From: an uncultured Lachnospiraceae bacterium
Lineage (GTDB): Bacteria > Bacillota > Clostridia > Lachnospirales > Lachnospiraceae
Assembly: GCA_949840805.1 (NCBI GenBank)
Contig: CATKXR010000017.1
Coordinates: 1-64,000, forward strand
Direction: 5' to 3'
DNA length: 64,000 nt
Part shown: in pieces, positions 9,061 to 17,507 of the stretch
Position numbering within the stretch: the stretch's first letter is position 1
Layout: each line of letters begins with the position of its first letter
Position numbers and translations under genes: made by a program
The notes under the pieces: generated by a model
What the model was told of the DNA's origin: nothing
Database searches by the model: none
Seen by the model: the letters and a program-made list of their open reading frames with translations, nothing else

Positions 9061-9478
9061 ATGGGATAAAGGAAACGAGAGTGACTGGAAAGAGATCCTT
9101 GCTTTTCTGTCAGGAAAAATGCACTGTCAGGTGTCAAGGATGCCGTTATTGGTTCCTTCTGATGAAAAGAGCAGGGATGTGTTGTCGTTTCCTGGCCTGG
9201 AGATCCGGTTAAAGGAGCAGATCGCTCTCAGGGATGGGGAGCCGGTCCATCTGAGTCATTATGAATTTTTTACACTCTGTTATCTGGCGCAGCATCCTGG
9301 CTGGGTATATACGAAAAAGCAGATATACGAGGCCGTATGGAAGCAGCCGGGAGAGAACTGTGAAGCATCAGTGAGCAGTGTGATCAGCCAGCTCAGAAAA
9401 AAGCTGGATCCGGCAAATTCCGGGAATGGGTATATCAGGACAGTTATAAACAGCGGCTATAAATTTGAGGGGGCTTAA
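9038..9478 (+). CDS. Receiver-less OmpR-type winged-helix protein, copy 1
   Basis: The 146-residue protein begins MVNILVVEWDK, which looks like the first strand of a response-regulator receiver. There is then no room for the receiver fold and no phospho-acceptor Asp pattern. Residues about 60-145 are a complete OmpR/PhoB DNA-binding domain (LSHYEFFTLCYLAQHPGW, SSVISQLRKKLD, IRTVINSGYKF). Overlap with the DtxR gene and its duplication at 19273 suggest the two act together. Its target and signal are unknown. Confidence 0.8.
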   Translation: MVNILVVEWDKGNESDWKEILAFLSGKMHCQVSRMPLLVPSDEKSRDVLSFPGLEIRLKEQIALRDGEPVHLSHYEFFTLCYLAQHPGWVYTKKQIYEAVWKQPGENCEASVSSVISQLRKKLDPANSGNGYIRTVINSGYKFEGA

Positions 9479-9529
9479 AAAAGAACAGTCTACGGCATTT
9501 TTAACGATGCCGCAGGCTGTTCTTTTTTG
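9479..9529 (+). terminator. Rho-independent terminator of cassette 1
   Basis: A long hairpin of the form AAAAGAACAG...CTGTTCTTTT, with GGCAT/ATGCC at the loop end, ends in a T-run right after the winged-helix stop codon. Its position closes the cassette 1 operon. Confidence 0.8.
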
Positions 9530-9576
9530 CCATTTGGTTTGACCATTACAGAGATATAAATAGAGCGTGGTAATAT

Positions 9577-10548
9577 TTATTTTTTGTGTGCCATCTTCCG
9601 ATAATCTATGGGCAAGATTCCTGTACTCTTACGGAACAACTCCGCAAACCGGCTTGATGTAGAATAACCAATCATTTCTGCAATCTGTCCCATTGTAAAA
9701 TCTGTATCTATCAGCAAATGCTCGGCCTGGCTCATGCGCCGCTGCTGGATGTACTCTGTAATTGTGCAGCCCTGTAATTGCTTGAAGGATGCTTTTAGCT
9801 TGGTTGTCCCCATACAGGCAATTTTAGCAAGCCGTTCCAGCGGAACATCAAAAGCATAGTGATCATTTAGATAATCAATTACATTTTTCAATTGAGCGAT
9901 GTCCTGATCGGTTAGCTGCTTCTCTTTGCGGGAGAGAATTTTTTTCTGTTCTTCCACCACAAGAGAAATTGCTTCCGTAGTCTTAGCTTCATAGAACAAT
10001 CCGGCTGCGATGCCATCTCCGCGATAAAGTTTTACTTCATGGAGCAGCTTTGCCATGGCAGGGAAATCCGTTGTCTGATCCACCTGTTTGAACGCAGCAA
10101 GCGGGCTGACATAATCGCCCGGATATTGTTTTTTCAGGTAGTCCTCATAATATGCCGGCATTACTTCAATGCCAATGGAGCGAATGGGAATCTTCTTGTG
10201 GATCAATGCTTTATAAGGCTTGCTGCCTCCGATAAAGGTCTTAATACATCCAGCAGAAAGACGCCGATATGGATTCAATTCTTCTCCAGAGATGGATTCA
10301 TATTGGGTAATACTCAAACATTCCGGCAAATGAAACTCCATGAAAAAATCATTGTAGAAATAGAAATCGTGAATCTTGATGTCGTACAGGTCTTTTTTTG
10401 CATAGATCCAATAGAAGCCTTCCCCAAATTCAGGTAAAAGCCTCCAACAATGTCCGGCAGGATTAAAGCTGTCGTTCTCGTCTGCCGGGACAAAATGATT
10501 ATCTGTTAAAAGCGGCTCATAGTAGTCCGCAATAATATTATTGTCCAA
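9577..10548 (-). CDS. AraC-family transcriptional regulator, cassette 2 (divergent)
   Basis: The 323-residue protein has a C-terminal AraC double helix-turn-helix (LERLAKIACMGTTKLKASFK and FTMGQIAEMIGYSTSSRFAE, then LFRKSTGILPIDYRK). A TTG start at 10548 is chosen because AAAGGAGGC lies six bases upstream; an upstream in-frame ATG at 10623 lacks such a site. It is divergent from the ECF genes and shares a 180-base control region with them, the usual layout for an AraC activator of its neighbour. It is a paralogue of the regulators at 986 and 27883. Confidence 0.85.
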   Translation of the reverse strand: MDNNIIADYYEPLLTDNHFVPADENDSFNPAGHCWRLLPEFGEGFYWIYAKKDLYDIKIHDFYFYNDFFMEFHLPECLSITQYESISGEELNPYRRLSAGCIKTFIGGSKPYKALIHKKIPIRSIGIEVMPAYYEDYLKKQYPGDYVSPLAAFKQVDQTTDFPAMAKLLHEVKLYRGDGIAAGLFYEAKTTEAISLVVEEQKKILSRKEKQLTDQDIAQLKNVIDYLNDHYAFDVPLERLAKIACMGTTKLKASFKQLQGCTITEYIQQRRMSQAEHLLIDTDFTMGQIAEMIGYSTSSRFAELFRKSTGILPIDYRKMAHKK

Positions 10549-10615
10549 ATAACAGCCTCCTTTGAAACGATTGGACGAACCTTTGCAACGAAAGGACGAA
10601 TGTCCCCTCAAGTTA

Positions 10616-10671
10616 TTGCACAAAGATCGGCAAGTGAGTATTATAGGGAACGTGGTTAGCGGTAACTAATC
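10616..10671 (+). promoter_or_regulatory. Promoter and DtxR-type operator of cassette 2
   Basis: TTGCAC (10616-10621), a 17-base spacer and TATTAT (10639-10644) face the ECF genes. The palindrome GGTTAG-CGGTAA-CTAATC (10654-10671) follows by nine bases and spans the likely transcription start. It matches the window operator in spacing with one changed outer base. Confidence 0.75.
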
Positions 10672-10729
10672 ACACTATAACAGATTTGGAGCGGTAGGTC
10701 AATCGTTCCTGAAACAAGGAGGAAAATTT

Positions 10730-11347
10730 ATGAGCAATCAAGTAACTGTAAAAAAAGGGCTGTCCGTTAAGGACTTGGTAACGACTGGAATCTTTACGGC
10801 ACTATTGTTTGTTTTTACGATAATAGGAGGCGTTTTCTTCGCAACAAACCCGATACTTACATTTTATATGCCAGCGGGTAGTGCGCTGCTCTGTGGGCCG
10901 ATCTACTTATTGATGGTCGCTAAAGTGCAGAAACGCCTAAGCCTTACTATCATGGGTGTCTTAATCGGTATCGTTTGGTTCGTAACAGGTATGCACTGGG
11001 CATTTGCACTTGGCTACATGATTATGGGAATCGTAGCCGACTTTATTGCTGGTGCTGGAAAGTACAAAAGTAAAAAAATCAATATTCTCTCCTATATTTT
11101 GTTCTCACTTGGCGGGACTGGCTCATATCTCGTATTCTTTGCAGACCCGGAGGGCTGGGCGCAGACCATGCTGGGAAATGGAACGGAACAGGGCTACATT
11201 GATACCATGCAGGCAACAGCAAATATTGGTATTATGATCGCAATGTTCGCGGCTGTGCTTGTAACGGCAGCAATCAGCGCCCTGGTAGGGAGTCGTATGC
11301 TGAAAAAACAGTTTGAGCGGGCCGGAGTAACGGAGGCACGCTCATGA
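10730..11347 (+). CDS. ECF transporter substrate-binding (S) component, cassette 2
   Basis: This 205-residue membrane protein is a paralogue of the S components at 2105 and 25186. It shares the N-terminal GLSVKDLVTTGIFTALLFV pattern, small-residue-rich helices and a C-terminal KKQFERAG tail. AAGGAGGA precedes the ATG, and the stop overlaps the T start by four bases. The three S components differ enough that each may take a different substrate while keeping the same MptD/Trep_Strep-like fold. Confidence 0.85.
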   Translation: MSNQVTVKKGLSVKDLVTTGIFTALLFVFTIIGGVFFATNPILTFYMPAGSALLCGPIYLLMVAKVQKRLSLTIMGVLIGIVWFVTGMHWAFALGYMIMGIVADFIAGAGKYKSKKINILSYILFSLGGTGSYLVFFADPEGWAQTMLGNGTEQGYIDTMQATANIGIMIAMFAAVLVTAAISALVGSRMLKKQFERAGVTEARS

Positions 11348-12120
11348 GCAAGGAGCAGAGCGGATTGCGAATGTCCTCTGACGGGTATCACGGCATGATG
11401 GGAGAAAATCGCAAGAAAGGGGTTTGGCTCGATCCACGGGCCAAACTCTTCCTTATCCTGATGTGCGTTTTGTCGTCTATGTTTGCACCTTCCCTTGCAT
11501 ATCAGTTTGTACTTGTGCTGCTGATTGCTTTATTAGGATTGCTGTTTGGAAAGTGGAAGTATTCTGTGAAAGCGGTGTGCATTTACGCAGTCATTTGCGT
11601 TTTGACGGTGTGGATCATGGCAGAAATGACCGGCACGTTACGGACAATGTTTGTGGCGTTCCTCGGTTTGTTCCACAAGGTCTATGCGTGTGGTATGTTG
11701 GCCGGAATTGTTCTGTCCACAACGAAAGTCAGTGAATTTTTATCAGCTATGAACCGGATTCATGCACCTAAAAAGCTGGTTATCCCGCTGGCGGTCATGC
11801 TGCGCTATATTCCGACCATTCAGGAGGACTGGCACTTTATCAAAGACGCTATGAGGATGCGGGATGTTTCCCCAACGCCTGTCGGGTTCCTTAAAAATCC
11901 GGGAATGACAATCGAGTGTATTTATGTGCCGTTGATGATGGCGGCTTCCAAAGCGGCAGACGAACTTTCCATCGCCTCTGTTACCCGTGGGATTGAAAAT
12001 CCCAATCCCCGCACCTGCCTTGTCCAGATTAAATGCAGGGCTGCGGACTGGATAGGGATGGGTGTTGCCGTTGCCTTTTTTGTATTTGAATTGTGTATGC
12101 GGGGAGGTGTGATAGGTTGA
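11344..12120 (+). CDS. ECF transporter transmembrane (T) component, cassette 2
   Basis: The 258-residue EcfT-type protein has the N-terminal WLDPRAKLFLILMCVL motif, about five membrane helices and coupling segments near KDAMRMRDVS and ASVTRGIENPNPRT. It is coupled by overlap to the S gene. Its stop overlaps the original TTG start of the A gene (12117), but that A frame is broken by a duplication. Confidence 0.88.
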   Translation: MSKEQSGLRMSSDGYHGMMGENRKKGVWLDPRAKLFLILMCVLSSMFAPSLAYQFVLVLLIALLGLLFGKWKYSVKAVCIYAVICVLTVWIMAEMTGTLRTMFVAFLGLFHKVYACGMLAGIVLSTTKVSEFLSAMNRIHAPKKLVIPLAVMLRYIPTIQEDWHFIKDAMRMRDVSPTPVGFLKNPGMTIECIYVPLMMAASKAADELSIASVTRGIENPNPRTCLVQIKCRAADWIGMGVAVAFFVFELCMRGGVIG

Positions 12121-12168
12121 TTGAATTTGAAAACGTGTCATTTTTGAATTTGAAAACGTGTCATTTTC
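12117..12168 (+). repeat. 23-bp tandem duplication at the start of the A-component gene
   Basis: Copy A (12123-12145) and copy B (12146-12168) begin GAATTTGAAAACGTGTCATT and differ only in the last base. The natural start TTG at 12117, which has GGGGAGGTG upstream, reads LIEFENVSF. It then goes out of frame in copy B and stops at 12177-12179. Removing one copy restores an intact reading frame into the ATPase. Confidence 0.9.
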
Positions 12169-13654
12169 ATATAAGGTGAATGGCTCCGAAGGAGACAGAG
12201 AGGATGGCCTGGGCCGCCAGGGACAGGAACATGACGGTCTGCATGGAATCGATCTGAAAATTGCAGACGGTGAATGTGTCCTGTTCTGTGGCCGCAGCGG
12301 ATGCGGCAAAACGACCATTACAAGGCTGGTAAACGGACTGATCCCGCTTATTTTTCAGGGAGAATTACAAGGTCGTGTATTGGTGGATGGGCAGGAAATC
12401 AGTAATCTTCCTATGTATCAGATTGCGGCAAAGGTTGGTTCTGTTTTTCAGACCCCCCGGACGCAGTTTTTTAACGTAGATACTGACAGCGAGATTGCTT
12501 TTGGAATTGAAAATGAGGCTCGGCCTCCGAAAGAACTGGCAGAGCGTGTAGAACAGACAACGGATGACCTGAACATTCAAAAGCTGCGTAACCGCAATAT
12601 CTTTGAACTGTCTGGAGGGGAAAAGCAGAAGATTGCGTTCGCGTCAGTTTATGCAATGAACCCGGAAATCTATCTGCTGGACGAACCATCCTCTAACCTG
12701 GATATGACCTCCATTCAGGAATTGGCGGAACATCTGCGGCTGATAAAGAGCCAGGGCAAAACGATTCTGATTGCGGAACATCGGCTGTACTATCTGATGG
12801 ATTTGGCAGACCGTATTGTCTATTTGGAAAAAGGAAAGATTACAAATATTTTTACCCCGGAGGAATTTCGGCGGTTGCCGCAGGGCGAGAGGGAGCATAT
12901 GGGACTTCGGTCAGTGGATCTGCAGGAGGTACTTCCGCCGACAGATCAGCCTCCGGCTGGAAAGGAAGTGCTGAAGCTGCGTGATGTTGCACTGTACTAT
13001 AAAAAACGAACGATCCTGCATAGCATCGGTCTCTCTGCCGCGAAAGGTGAAGTGATCGGAGTGGTCGGTCACAATGGAGCCGGTAAGACAACATTTTCCC
13101 GTGCTTTGTGCGGACTTCATAAAAACTGTGACGGACAATTTCTATGGGACGGGCAGCCGATGGAGCGCAAAGCCCGGCTGAAACGCTCCTATATGGTTAT
13201 GCAGGATGTAAACTATGAGCTGTTTGCGGACAGTGTGGAGGCGGAGTGTTCCTTCGGCATCCGAAATCCGGATCATGACATGGTAGAAACGACCCTTGAA
13301 GAATTGGGGCTTGCGGTCTACCGGGAACGCCATCCCAACATGCTATCAGGAGGACAAAAACAGCGGGTAGCTGTTGCTGTCAGCATGGTCTGCGGAAAAA
13401 ATCTGCTGGTGTTTGACGAGCCTACCAGCGGTCTTGACTTTGACAGCATGGCACAGGTGGCCGGACTGATCCGGCGGCTGTCCGAAATGGGAAAGGTTAT
13501 TTTTATTGTCACCCATGATTTTGAATTTGTGTGCCGTACCTGCTCCCGTGTCCTGCATTTTGACGAGGGCGAAATGCCCGATGATGTACCTGTTACAATG
13601 GATGCCCTCCCAAAACTGAGAGAGCTGTTCTCTGTTTCAGATGGAAACCCCTAA
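12158..13654 (+). CDS. ECF transporter double ATPase (A component), cassette 2, start disrupted
   Basis: About 498 residues are open from a GTG at 12158, with two full ABC ATPase domains. Domain 1 has Walker A GRSGCGKTT, signature LSGGEKQK and Walker B IYLLDEPSSNLD. Domain 2 has Walker A GHNGAGKTT, signature LSGGQKQR and Walker B LLVFDEPTSGLD. The GTG has no ribosome site of its own because the 23-bp duplication put the proper start at 12117 out of frame. Expression is therefore probably reduced unless a copy is lost. Directly after SYK (A-loop), about 20 residues rich in Gly and Arg (12173-12222) are inserted before the domain continues; this is one copy of the in-frame repeat. Confidence 0.8.
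   Translation: MSFSYKVNGSEGDREDGLGRQGQEHDGLHGIDLKIADGECVLFCGRSGCGKTTITRLVNGLIPLIFQGELQGRVLVDGQEISNLPMYQIAAKVGSVFQTPRTQFFNVDTDSEIAFGIENEARPPKELAERVEQTTDDLNIQKLRNRNIFELSGGEKQKIAFASVYAMNPEIYLLDEPSSNLDMTSIQELAEHLRLIKSQGKTILIAEHRLYYLMDLADRIVYLEKGKITNIFTPEEFRRLPQGEREHMGLRSVDLQEVLPPTDQPPAGKEVLKLRDVALYYKKRTILHSIGLSAAKGEVIGVVGHNGAGKTTFSRALCGLHKNCDGQFLWDGQPMERKARLKRSYMVMQDVNYELFADSVEAECSFGIRNPDHDMVETTLEELGLAVYRERHPNMLSGGQKQRVAVAVSMVCGKNLLVFDEPTSGLDFDSMAQVAGLIRRLSEMGKVIFIVTHDFEFVCRTCSRVLHFDEGEMPDDVPVTMDALPKLRELFSVSDGNP
12173..12222 (+). repeat. In-frame repeat copy 1 inside A-component ATPase
   Basis: The segment beginning AAGGTGAATGGCTCCGAAGG is almost the same as those at 14684 and 14792 in the next gene. 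It encodes a VNGSEGDRE-DGLGR peptide and contains the inverted pair GGCC-TG-GGCC. It sits in the surface loop after the first strand of the ATPase domain. Confidence 0.8.
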
Positions 13655-13711
13655 AGGGATACCATGATGCCCGAAAAAACCGGGCAAAAAAGAGGAAAGG
13701 AGAGGTGAACT

Positions 13712-15628
13712 ATGAAACAGAAAAAAGAAAACAGAGTAGCCTTGCTGCTCCGTTGGGCCGGAAGTCAAAAAATCTGGCTCTTTCTGGCAATCCTGCTGTC
13801 AGCAGTCAGCGGTCTTTGCATTATCGTTCCTTATATCGGCATTTATCGGCTGATGGATGCCACATTTAATGGTGTCTGCACAAAGGAACTGGTCGTGCAG
13901 GTAGTGGCAATCATTGTGGTTGCTGTTGCCCTGCGTTTTGCCCTCTTTGGATGTTCCGGCGTAGCCGCACATAAGGGAGCATATGGCGCACTGTTCAAAG
14001 TGCGCTGCATGGTGGCGGAACACATGGCCAGAGCGCCCCTTGGCGCATTAAACGAACGCCGCACCGGGGATATTAAAACAGTGCTGAATGAGGATATTGA
14101 AAAGCTGGAATTGTTTCTGGCCCATAACCTGCCCGATCTTGTGTGTTACCTTGTGGGGCCGGTAGTCATCTTTATTTATCTGCTGACGGTCAATATTCCT
14201 CTGGCAATTATTTCCCTTGTGCCTTTGGTTCTTGCCATCGCCGTAATGGGCGTGATGTTCCGCAATACGGATGACCTGATGGAGCGTGCCAACCGTTCCA
14301 TTACAACGCTGAACTCTGTGATGATCGAATATATCAGCGGAATGAAGCTGATCAAGGCTTATAACATGGGGAGCAGATCATTCCAGAAGTTTTCCGATGC
14401 AATCCATGAGGAAAATGATATGTGGAATGAAACTTCCCGGCGCATGGGGCCGCCTTATGCCTCCTTCGTAGTAATTATTGAGTGCGGGATGCTGCTGATG
14501 GTTCCCCTGGGAGGGATGTTCTTCCTGAAAGGTTCCCTTGCGGCCAGTGCGTTCCTGCTGTTCGTCTATGTCGGTTCTATGTACCTGACAGAAATCCGGC
14601 CTTTGCAGGAGCTGGGAACGAATTTCGCTAATGTGCTAAACGCAATTACCAAAACAAAAGAAATTTTAGACATTCCCATCTACAAGGTGAATGGCTCCGA
14701 AGGAGACAGAGAAGGCGGCCTGGGCCGTGAGGGCGGGACTGACTTCCCGAAAAACCATGATATTGAGCTGCGGAATGTACGTTTTTCCTACAAGGTGAAT
14801 GGACCCGAAGGAGACAGAGAAGGCGGCCTGGGCCGTGACGGAAAAACGGATGTCCTGAAAGGTGTCAATCTCAAAATCAAAAACGGGGAGCGCATGGCGC
14901 TGGTAGGACAGTCCGGCGCTGGCAAGAGTACCGTAATTGAACTGATCTCCCGGTTCTATGATGTCCAGGAGGGCGAGGTGCTGATCGGCGGGAGGAATGT
15001 TAAGGAGCTTGACTATGACACGATTCTGAAAAATGTGGCGATTGTGTTTCAAAAGACTTTCCTGACCCGTGACAGTGTTCTGGAAAATATCCGTATGGGC
15101 AGCAACGCCAGCCTGGAGGAAGTACGGGCAGCCGCTAAAGAGGCGCAGATTGACGATTTTATTATGTCGCTGCCGGATGGCTATGACACAAAGGTGGGCA
15201 GCTTTGGCGCCCGGTTCTCTGGTGGAGAAAAACAGCGAATTGCCATCGCCCGTGCTATTTTGAAAAATTCTCCTATCCTGATTTTGGATGAAGCAACCAG
15301 TGCCTCTGACCCGGAGAATCAGATGGAAATTGACAAAGCGATACAAAACCTCTGCAAAGGCAAGACCGTCATTGTGGTGGCGCATCGCCTGAGTGCCTTG
15401 AAGATGTGTGATCGTGTAGCGGTGGTGGAGAACCATACGATTACCAGCGTTGGTACACATGAAGAAGTCCGAAAGAGCAACACCTACTATCGGAGGGCAT
15501 GGGAGGACTACGAAACAGCCCGGAATATAGCATATCGCTGTGGCAACAGCGATATGCTAACGAGTAAAAATGCAGCGCATTTTCGCGAGTCTGACATTCA
15601 AATAGCAGGAGGTGAGCAGTATGAATGA
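13712..15628 (+). CDS. ABC transporter, fused membrane-ATPase, P-type subunit, cassette 2
   Basis: This 638-residue protein is longer than its paralogues (580-624). It has a six-helix membrane domain, then an ATPase with Walker A GQSGAGKST, signature FSGGEKQR (Phe replacing the usual Leu), Walker B ILILDEATSASDPENQ and H-loop VVAHR. The extra length comes from two copies of the VNGxEGDREGGLGR repeat, one in the linker and one after the A-loop, and from a C-terminal tail made of a hairpin repeat (15528-15559). The stop overlaps the start of the Q-type gene. The pair probably forms a heterodimer as in cassette 1. Confidence 0.88.
   Translation: MKQKKENRVALLLRWAGSQKIWLFLAILLSAVSGLCIIVPYIGIYRLMDATFNGVCTKELVVQVVAIIVVAVALRFALFGCSGVAAHKGAYGALFKVRCMVAEHMARAPLGALNERRTGDIKTVLNEDIEKLELFLAHNLPDLVCYLVGPVVIFIYLLTVNIPLAIISLVPLVLAIAVMGVMFRNTDDLMERANRSITTLNSVMIEYISGMKLIKAYNMGSRSFQKFSDAIHEENDMWNETSRRMGPPYASFVVIIECGMLLMVPLGGMFFLKGSLAASAFLLFVYVGSMYLTEIRPLQELGTNFANVLNAITKTKEILDIPIYKVNGSEGDREGGLGREGGTDFPKNHDIELRNVRFSYKVNGPEGDREGGLGRDGKTDVLKGVNLKIKNGERMALVGQSGAGKSTVIELISRFYDVQEGEVLIGGRNVKELDYDTILKNVAIVFQKTFLTRDSVLENIRMGSNASLEEVRAAAKEAQIDDFIMSLPDGYDTKVGSFGARFSGGEKQRIAIARAILKNSPILILDEATSASDPENQMEIDKAIQNLCKGKTVIVVAHRLSALKMCDRVAVVENHTITSVGTHEEVRKSNTYYRRAWEDYETARNIAYRCGNSDMLTSKNAAHFRESDIQIAGGEQYE
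14684..14733 (+). repeat. In-frame repeat copy 2
   Basis: It begins AAGGTGAATGGCTCCGAAGG and carries the core AAGGCGGCCTGGGCCGTGA. It is inserted in frame in the linker between the membrane and ATPase domains of the P-type ABC protein and encodes a VNGSEGDREGGLGRE-type peptide. Confidence 0.8.
14792..14841 (+). repeat. In-frame repeat copy 3
   Basis: A second copy in the same gene, 58 bases after the first ends and differing from it by a few bases (GGACCC for GGCTCC). It lies immediately after the A-loop motif FSYK, the same structural position as copy 1 in the A-component gene. Confidence 0.8.
15528..15559. repeat. 13-bp perfect hairpin in the 3' end of the P-type gene
   Basis: TAGCATATCGCTG, a six-base loop (TGGCAA), and the exact inverse CAGCGATATGCTA. 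It lies in frame in the last 35 codons, which have no counterpart in the paralogues. The following CGAGTAAAAATGC...GCATTTTCGCGAG part is also an imperfect inverted repeat, as in the region near 29000. Confidence 0.75.
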
Positions 15629-17342
15629 GCATGATGTATTGAAAAAGAATCGCAACTTTTATATCGGCGTTGCCGGAACAGTTTTAGAGGGGCTTCTCTC
15701 TGGCAGCTTATTTCTGCTTCTTTACTCTGCTATGCAGTTTTTATGGGACGGACACTTTGACATGAACCAGGCGCTTACATTGACCAGTGTAATTGCTGTG
15801 ATTTTTCTGCTCCGTATTCTGGTTTACAGCTACGGCTATACCAAAGCACAGATCGGCGGTGCACAAGTCAGCAGAAATATCCGGCTTTTTATGGGCGACC
15901 ATCTAAAGCGCATACCACTGTCACGGTTCACACAAGGACAGACCGGTGATTATATCAATACGATCACAAGCGATGTGAATAACTACGAAAAAATCCTGAC
16001 CCATAAAATCGGGAATTTGGCAAAGAGCTTTTCCCTGTCGCTGATGCTGATTGTTTTTGTAATGACAATCTATGTTCCTGCGGGGATCATTCTTCTGATT
16101 GCCGACTTGCTTTTGATTCCCGGTTTATGGCTTTCTTTCCGACAGGTTGCGAAGTATGGCAGGGAGAAAAACGACATTTGTGCTGAAAATGTCAGTAGTA
16201 TTGTGGAATATGTATCTGGGATCCAGACCTTCCGGGCCTATGGTGCCTCCGGTCTGAAAAACAAAACAGTCATCAATGCCATGCAGGAATTTTGCCGGAT
16301 CAGTTTTGTATATGAGGCGAAAGTTCTTCCTATCGGTGCCGGATTTTGCATTTTAAGCTGGCTGTCGTGCCCGCTGGTGATCTGGACGGCCTATGCTCCC
16401 TGGGCTGCCGGGACACTGGACACGGTATCGTACCTTTTAATTTGTATGCTGCCGCTGTTCTGTGCGAAACTGGCAAACTCCATTTTCGTAGACCTCACCA
16501 GTTATAAGAACCTGATGATCTCTAAAAATAAAATTCTGGGTGTCATGGAGGAACCGGAAGAAACCGGCAGCATGGAGCCATTCCAGACACCTACTCATGA
16601 GATCCAGTTTGAAGATGTGGATTTTTCCTATGTTCCAGGTGAACCTGTTTTGAAACACGCTTCTTTTGTGGTTCCCGACCAAAAGTTGACTGCTATCGTC
16701 GGAGATTCAGGGAGCGGGAAATCCACAATTCTGAATCTGATCTCAAAATATTATGAAGCGACTGGCGGCACAATCTCCATTGGCGGTAAGCCGATAGATC
16801 ATGTATCTGCGGAGCGTGTGCTGGAACAAATTTCAATGGTGGATCAGGATGTATTCCTGTTTGACGATACGATCCGTGACAATATCCGTCATGCCCGGCC
16901 AGACGCTACGGACGAAGAGATCGAAGCCGCCTGCAGAGAGGCGAACTGCGATGGATTTATCCGCAGGATGGAAAAAGGGTATGACACGCCAACTGGAGAG
17001 AACGGCAATCTGCTCTCAGGCGGAGAGAGACAGAGGCTTTCGATCGCCCGCGCCATCCTGAAAAACAGTCCGATCCTGTTGTTGGATGAAGCTACAGCTT
17101 CTCTTGACATTGAGAATGAGCTGGCCGTAAAACAGGCGATCGCAAATCTGCTGAAGGAGAAAAAAACAGTAGTTATGATCGCCCATACGCTGTCTATCGT
17201 GAAAAACGCGGATCAGATCCTGGTGGTTTCGGACGGCAGGATCATGGAATCCGGCACTCATGATGAACTTTTGGCAAGAGACGGGAAATATGCTGCTATG
17301 TGGAATGCAGAGCAGAAAATTTCCGAAAAAGTTTTTGTCTGA
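15621..17342 (+). CDS. ABC transporter, fused membrane-ATPase, Q-type subunit, cassette 2
   Basis: The 573-residue protein starts at ATG 15621 behind AGGAGGTGA and overlaps the previous stop by eight bases. Its membrane domain is followed by an ATPase with Walker A GDSGSGKST, signature LSGGERQR, Walker B ILLLDEATASLDIENE and H-loop MIAHT. The A-loop to Walker A loop is short (YVPGEPVLKH), showing the normal spacing without an inserted repeat. It pairs with the upstream P-type subunit. Confidence 0.88.
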   Translation: MNEHDVLKKNRNFYIGVAGTVLEGLLSGSLFLLLYSAMQFLWDGHFDMNQALTLTSVIAVIFLLRILVYSYGYTKAQIGGAQVSRNIRLFMGDHLKRIPLSRFTQGQTGDYINTITSDVNNYEKILTHKIGNLAKSFSLSLMLIVFVMTIYVPAGIILLIADLLLIPGLWLSFRQVAKYGREKNDICAENVSSIVEYVSGIQTFRAYGASGLKNKTVINAMQEFCRISFVYEAKVLPIGAGFCILSWLSCPLVIWTAYAPWAAGTLDTVSYLLICMLPLFCAKLANSIFVDLTSYKNLMISKNKILGVMEEPEETGSMEPFQTPTHEIQFEDVDFSYVPGEPVLKHASFVVPDQKLTAIVGDSGSGKSTILNLISKYYEATGGTISIGGKPIDHVSAERVLEQISMVDQDVFLFDDTIRDNIRHARPDATDEEIEAACREANCDGFIRRMEKGYDTPTGENGNLLSGGERQRLSIARAILKNSPILLLDEATASLDIENELAVKQAIANLLKEKKTVVMIAHTLSIVKNADQILVVSDGRIMESGTHDELLARDGKYAAMWNAEQKISEKVFV

Positions 17343-17420
17343 TCGGGATAAAACAGACAGGATGGAGCGGAAAACGGCTCATAAAAGCAATAAGATAAGA
17401 ATGGTTATTGGAAACTACCC
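17329..17420 (+). promoter_or_regulatory. Conserved leader with degenerate operator before MATE gene
   Basis: A stretch running from TTTTTGTCTGATCGGGATAA through ATGGAGCGGAAA to AAGAATGGTTATTGGAAACT has a close copy at 28861-28953 before the cassette 3 ABC pair. It ends in GGTTAT-TGGAAA-CTACCC (17403-17420), a weakened form of the island operator. A promoter was not securely identified. Confidence 0.6.
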
Positions 17421-17507
17421 ATTAACAAAATGTAGAAGAACAGACTGTCAGCTCCAATGCGGGATGCAGGGCGGAAACGGTTTGGTGAAACGTAAGGAGG
17501 TAAAATT

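Noticed and set aside
13655-13711. Hairpin GCCCG-AAAAAA-CCGGGC as a terminator
   Set aside because: It is followed by A-rich rather than T-rich sequence and lies between co-oriented cassette genes, so termination is doubtful.
14666-15460. 264-codon minus-strand ORF under the cassette 2 P-type gene
   Set aside because: Length is explained by base composition of the overlapping ATPase gene and its Gly-rich repeats; no recognisable domain.
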